Source: Planctomycetota bacterium
GTDB taxonomy: Bacteria > Planctomycetota > SZUA-567
Reading direction: 5' to 3'
Length of the DNA: 8,820 nucleotides
Assembly: GCA_020860865.1 (NCBI GenBank)
Contig: JAJBTL010000347.1
Coordinates: forward strand, 1-8,820
The notes under the pieces are model-generated. The model saw only the letters and a program-made list of their open reading frames with translations. It did not search any database and had not been told where the DNA came from. Below are positions 5,696-8,820 of the stretch, piece after piece (position 1 is the first letter of the stretch; the number at the start of each line of letters is the position of its first letter). Position numbers and translations under genes: made by a program.

Positions 5696-7255
5696 CTACC
5701 AGTCCACCCGCAGGCCGATCTGTCCCGAGTAGGACCGGTAGTTCCGCTTGCCGAACTGGCCGGCGACGCCGACGCCGACGCGGATGTTCGGACGGATTTC
5801 CGATTCGAGGCCGAGTTTGACCTCGTACATGTTCCGGGGACTGTCCAGGGTCAAAGTGTGTTCGTTCAGGGACACGCCGGTTTGCTTCGTCTTGTGGAGC
5901 CAGTTCATTTCGACATAGGGTTCGGCCGCGACCGGTCCGAGGCTGTCCACCCGGCCTTTCAGGCGGACGCCGGTGCGGGCGAGGAAGCGGTTGCGGTCGG
6001 TATGGCTGACGACTGTGCCGTTTTCTTCGGTAAAGTCGCCCGACCGGTAACTGTTATACGCCAGTTGCACCGTCGGCACGAGTGACCAGGCGCTGCCCCC
6101 GGTCGTGAACAGGGGGAAGGCATAGCCCGTCTCCAACGACCCGGACCAGAGCCGGGAGGAGAATCGTTCGCCCGGCAGGCCGCCGCCGCTGGTCCGGTTC
6201 CTGAACCAGGCATGCTGGAGCCAGATGTCGGCATAGAGGCCGGTCGCCCGGGTCCGGTCCTGGAACCAGGTGGCGTAGGCGCCGAGGACATAGCCGTTCA
6301 GGTTGGACTTGACCGTGCCGTCGTAGAACTGTGAATCGACCTCGCCCTCGGCCGTGCCGAATCCCATCATCACGCCGGCGCTGAAAATCCCGAAAGCGGA
6401 TTCACCCCGCCACACATCCATCCCGGTCTGGGCGACAAAGGTGCGGGTGGACGACGACATCCCGGCCATGCATGAATCCTGGCTGGCCCGGCCGTACTGC
6501 ATCCGCGCCCAGGCCGCGCCGAGAAGGCGCCGGCCGGTCGCCGGATCGGTGATCTGCTGGTAACCGAGGAGACGGTCGTGGAGGGTGTGGAAAAAGAGCG
6601 TTTCCGCCGCTTCCCGGTTGACCAGGTAGTTCCCGGGCTCCGGCCGGACGCCTTCCCGGGAAACCATATACCAGCTATTCTCGTCGCCGCCGTTGCCGCC
6701 ACGGACGAGGTGGTAATCGAAGGCCCCCGCCACCACAGTCCCGAGGCCGCCCCGGTAGCCGGGGGTGAGGGCGGAGAGGAAGAACGAGTCGTCAGTCGTC
6801 GTCGCGCCGTTCCGCGCTTCGACGACCATGATGCCGATCTCGGTCTGGCCGCCGAGGCCGCCTTTATTATGGACAATGACTTCGGTGGTGCCGGCAACGC
6901 TACTGGCCCTGGCCTGCCGGCTGGTCGCGTCGCCGCCGTCCAGGATGAGCTTGTCCGTCGGCGAATCGTCTCCGCCGAGAGCGGTGTTCAGTTCGAGGCG
7001 GCCGGAGTCCGAGAGGAGGTCGCCCCGGACGGTCAGGGTATTCCCGACCGTGCCGCCAGCCAGGCGGATGGTGCCGGCGTTTGTCAGGGGACCGATGGCG
7101 AAGTCGGACGGCCCGGCCTGGCTGTACTGCGGCAGGGAGTTCAGGCTGGCGATGACGCCCAGGTTCTCCACCGGCCCGTCGACCCGGCCGGTGCCGGAAA
7201 GGACGCCGTCCGCGTCCACCCGCATACCGGTTCCGCCGAGAACCGATCCGGTCAT
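5696..7255 (-). pseudogene. Autotransporter (type Va secretion), 5'-truncated: passenger remnant plus beta-barrel
   Basis: Autotransporters carry an N-terminal passenger across the outer membrane through their own C-terminal beta-barrel. From the first in-frame ATG at 7255, 519 residues remain. Residues 1 to about 200 show the repetitive beta-helix texture of pertactin-like passengers (GSVLGGTG, VLSGTGRVDG, LTNAGTIRLAGGTVGNTLTVRGDLL). Residues ~245-519 (AAWARMQYGR to QIGLRVDW) are the 12-strand barrel with alternating hydrophobic positions, ending in the aromatic W that the BAM complex recognises. The gene is broken at the 5' end: there is no signal peptide, most of the passenger is missing, and the frame upstream of 7255 is only the antisense of the recombinase. 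Without a Sec signal it should not be exported, so a functional product is unlikely unless a deletion fused it elsewhere. The barrel itself has no stop or frameshift. Confidence 0.85.
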
Positions 7256-7263
7256 GCTGTCGT

Positions 7264-7276
7264 CGCCGATTCGGCG
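7264..7276. repeat. 13-bp palindrome at the autotransporter/recombinase junction
   Basis: CGCCGA (7264-7269), a single central T, then TCGGCG (7271-7276). Homology to the autotransporter is lost just below it and recognisable recombinase sequence begins with the TGG codon at 7277. It may be the scar of the joining event, a recombinase or regulator site, or chance in GC-rich DNA. Confidence 0.4.
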
Positions 7277-8695
7277 TGGACGATTCAGTTCACCGATGCG
7301 TCTGGCGTTCTTCGTCGGGTACCCGCTTTCACCAGTAAGGCGGCAAGCGCGGAAATGGAGCGGCAAATAAAAAAGTTGGTAGCGATTCGGCAATCGCAGG
7401 GCACTTTGGACGCCGAAGCCAACCGGTTTATTGAATCCTGCCCGGAGAAGGTCAGGATAAAACTCGGAGAATGGGGAATTATTGAACCGGAGCGCGTCGC
7501 TGGCGGTAAGCGCCTCTCCATTCATATCGCGGCTTGGGGTCAGCATCTTGAGGCGCAACAGTATTCCGACGAGCATTGCAAGCAAACTGTGGCGCGTGTG
7601 ACAAAGGCGTTTAATGGGTGCCGGTTTGTGCACTGGTCGGATATCAAGGTCGAAAAACTCGAAACGTGGCTGGCGGATCAACGCAAGGGCGGTATGGGCA
7701 ACCGTACAAGCAACTCCTACCTTTCCTCCTGCAAAGCATTCTGCGAATGGATGCGGAAAAACGATTACGCTTCTGATAATCCGCTGTCTCGGTTGGGCAA
7801 ACTTAATGAGGCCGTCGACATTCGCCACGACAGACGGGAACCGACGGACCATGAATTGGGAACAGTGATTGCCGTAGCCAAAGCATCCCCTCATACCTAC
7901 GAAGGTATGACCGGGACGGAAAGGGCGCTGGCTTATTTGTTGGCGGCGCGGACAGGCTTACGGTGGGGCGAAATTCGGTCGCTTACCCGGTCCTCATTCG
8001 CTTTGGACAGTGAACCGCCTACGGTGACGATAACTGCGGGTGCGGCAAAAAACCGGCGCACAGACACGATTCCGTTACGGAGCGAGGTGGCCGACGCGAT
8101 GCGGGCATATTTCCAACAGCGACCGGGACTGCCGCTGGCGAAGGCATTGTCAATACCTGACAGGGCCAAAGGCGCGGAAATTCTTGAGCAGGATTTGACG
8201 ACGGCCGGAATTCCCAAGGTGGACGACACCGGGCGGGTGTTTGACTTCCATTCGTTCCGGCACTATTTCATCTCATCGCTGGCGCGAGCCGGGGTACACC
8301 CCAAAATTGCGCAGGACTTGGCGCGGCATTCCACAATCGAATTGACCATGAAGCGGTACACCCATACTCGCCTTGAAAGCCGGGTTGATGCGCTGTTGAA
8401 GCTGTCGGAGATTGTCCCGGAACTTCCCAGCGAAAACCACGGCAAAGCCACCGGCACGGACGACCTCGTATGCGACAAGGACGCGCTGATTTGGGACACT
8501 CCCACGGACACAAACTCCCCGAATCGCAACGGACAAATAAGGACTTACACGAACGCAGAAAGCGGCGATTTAGTGGGGTGCGGTGTGTCAGATCAAAAAG
8601 ATAACCCCCTGATAAATCAAGGGGTTACAAGTTGGAGCGGGCGAAGGGAATCGAACCCTCGTGATCAGCTTGGAAGGCTGGGGCTCTACCATTGA
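7277..8695 (+). CDS. Tyrosine recombinase / phage-type integrase, N-terminus missing
   Basis: Site-specific integrase of the tyrosine recombinase family, cutting and joining att sites through a covalent 3'-phosphotyrosine. Homology begins at W (7277) with WTIQFTDASGV, normally preceded by about ten residues and a start codon that are absent; the nearest in-frame ATG is at 7355. Numbering from that ATG: SAM-like core-binding domain ~50-150; catalytic domain with R203 (ARTGLRWGE), K232, H299-x-x-R302 (FHSFRH), H325 and nucleophile Y335 (MKRYTH). All six catalytic residues are present. After ~350 comes a ~95-residue polar tail with ATGTD that runs through the tRNA-Gly terminator and ends SGRRESNPRDQLGRLGLYH, which is antisense tRNA. 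GC is lower than in the neighbours (32 of 60 at 7861-7920 against 41 of 60 at 6121-6180), consistent with transfer. The catalytic domain is certain; whether the truncated gene is expressed is not. Confidence 0.88.
   Translation, partial: WTIQFTDASGVLRRVPAFTSKAASAEMERQIKKLVAIRQSQGTLDAEANRFIESCPEKVRIKLGEWGIIEPERVAGGKRLSIHIAAWGQHLEAQQYSDEHCKQTVARVTKAFNGCRFVHWSDIKVEKLETWLADQRKGGMGNRTSNSYLSSCKAFCEWMRKNDYASDNPLSRLGKLNEAVDIRHDRREPTDHELGTVIAVAKASPHTYEGMTGTERALAYLLAARTGLRWGEIRSLTRSSFALDSEPPTVTITAGAAKNRRTDTIPLRSEVADAMRAYFQQRPGLPLAKALSIPDRAKGAEILEQDLTTAGIPKVDDTGRVFDFHSFRHYFISSLARAGVHPKIAQDLARHSTIELTMKRYTHTRLESRVDALLKLSEIVPELPSENHGKATGTDDLVCDKDALIWDTPTDTNSPNRNGQIRTYTNAESGDLVGCGVSDQKDNPLINQGVTSWSGRRESNPRDQLGRLGLYH
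8594..8627 (-). terminator. Intrinsic terminator of tRNA-Gly, inside the integrase frame
   Basis: On the minus strand TAACCCC (8627-8621) pairs with GGGGTTA (8608-8602). The stem extends inward through a U-G wobble and TGAT/ATCA, then TCTTTTTG follows. The inner wobble is a mismatch on the plus strand, so it was selected as minus-strand RNA. It starts 6 bases after the tRNA-Gly CCA and lies within the coding tail of the recombinase. Confidence 0.8.
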
Positions 8696-8706
8696 GCTAC
8701 GCCCGC
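8633..8706 (-). tRNA. tRNA-Gly (UCC)
   Basis: Complete 74-base cloverleaf with encoded CCA (8635-8633). Acceptor GCGGGCG/CGCCCGC, D arm GCTC-AATGGTA-GAGC, anticodon loop CTTCCAA with anticodon UCC, four-base variable loop, T arm GAGGG-TTCGATT-CCCTT, discriminator U as in bacterial tRNA-Gly. The anticodon stem has one C-A mismatch at its base (27-43). The 3' end faces the integrase gene, as expected of an attachment site used by a tRNA-targeting element. Confidence 0.95.
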
Positions 8707-8720
8707 GTGGCGGTTGGAAC

Positions 8721-8746
8721 AAAAAAGGGAGCCTGGAAAGGCTCCC
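8721..8746 (-). terminator. Intrinsic terminator between tRNA-Ala and tRNA-Gly
   Basis: GGGAGCC (8727-8733) and GGCTCCC (8740-8746) form a perfect 7-bp stem around a 6-base loop. On the minus strand it is followed directly by six T (8726-8721). It ends transcripts coming from tRNA-Ala, and lies only 14 bases upstream of the tRNA-Gly 5' end. Confidence 0.8.
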
Positions 8747-8759
8747 CCTTGAGTATTCT

Positions 8760-8820
8760 TGGTGGAGGATACCGGGGTCGAACCGGTGACCTCAAGACTG
8801 CCAGCCTTGCGCTCTGCCAA
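8760..8820 (-). tRNA. tRNA-Ala (GGC), 5' end beyond the window
   Basis: The visible 61 bases include encoded CCA (8762-8760), discriminator A, 3' acceptor strand ATCCTCC, T arm ACCGG-TTCGACC-CCGGT, variable loop AGGTC, anticodon stem CAAGG/TCTTG with loop CTGGCAG (anticodon GGC at 8802-8800), and part of the D arm. U at position 70 of the acceptor is compatible with the G3-U70 alanine identity pair, but the partner base is not in the window. Confidence 0.9.

Noticed and set aside
6578..7276. Plus-strand frame continuous with the integrase, suggesting a 705-residue fusion
   Set aside because: This part is the exact antisense of the autotransporter barrel and passenger; no recombinase-like or other recognisable sequence occurs before W at 7277.
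7256..7894. Minus-strand N-terminal extension of the autotransporter to 732 residues
   Set aside because: It is the antisense of the integrase, has no signal peptide at its start and no passenger-like repeats.

Overview
The window is GC-rich bacterial chromosome. A type Va autotransporter beta-barrel implies a Gram-negative (two-membrane) cell. The recombinase resembles forms I associate with Planctomycetes and Lentisphaerae, including a reading frame that runs into a tRNA, so a PVC-superphylum host is possible, but this is a low-confidence guess and no marker here settles it.

Layout. Positions 1-1545 (minus) hold the first 515 codons of dnaE, the replicative DNA polymerase III alpha subunit, with its own consensus promoter. 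Next comes a guanidinium-exporter-type SMR protein (1686-2006, minus) with its own promoter, an operator-like dyad and a long hairpin in the leader. Upstream lies a MATE efflux pump (2230-3604, minus) broken by one extra base near its middle. A gene-poor stretch, 3605-4005, is not empty. It holds a minus-strand promoter, about 145 nt of RNA sequence and a textbook intrinsic terminator, all upstream of the MATE gene, which suggests an attenuated leader or a stand-alone small RNA. It also holds the plus-strand promoter of a small 79-residue protein gene (4006-4245) that I do not recognise. That gene converges, across a double-hairpin terminator, on a YihY/BrkB-family membrane protein (4362-5582, minus).

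Positions 5696-7255 (minus) are the 3' part of an autotransporter: pertactin-like passenger remnant plus complete beta-barrel, without a signal peptide. At about 7256-7276, marked by a 13-bp palindrome, it abuts the 5' end of a plus-strand tyrosine recombinase (7277-8695) that also lacks its extreme N-terminus and start codon. The recombinase frame runs through a tRNA terminator and into the antisense strand of tRNA-Gly(UCC), the usual setting of an integrase beside its tRNA attachment site. A second tRNA, Ala(GGC), is cut by the window edge, and a strong terminator separates the two tRNAs.

Overall this is a housekeeping and efflux neighbourhood next to the eroded end of a tRNA-targeted mobile element. 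I see no CRISPR array, toxin-antitoxin pair or recognisable defence cassette. The least explained signals are the orphan RNA/attenuator upstream of the MATE gene and the integrase-terminator-tRNA overlap.
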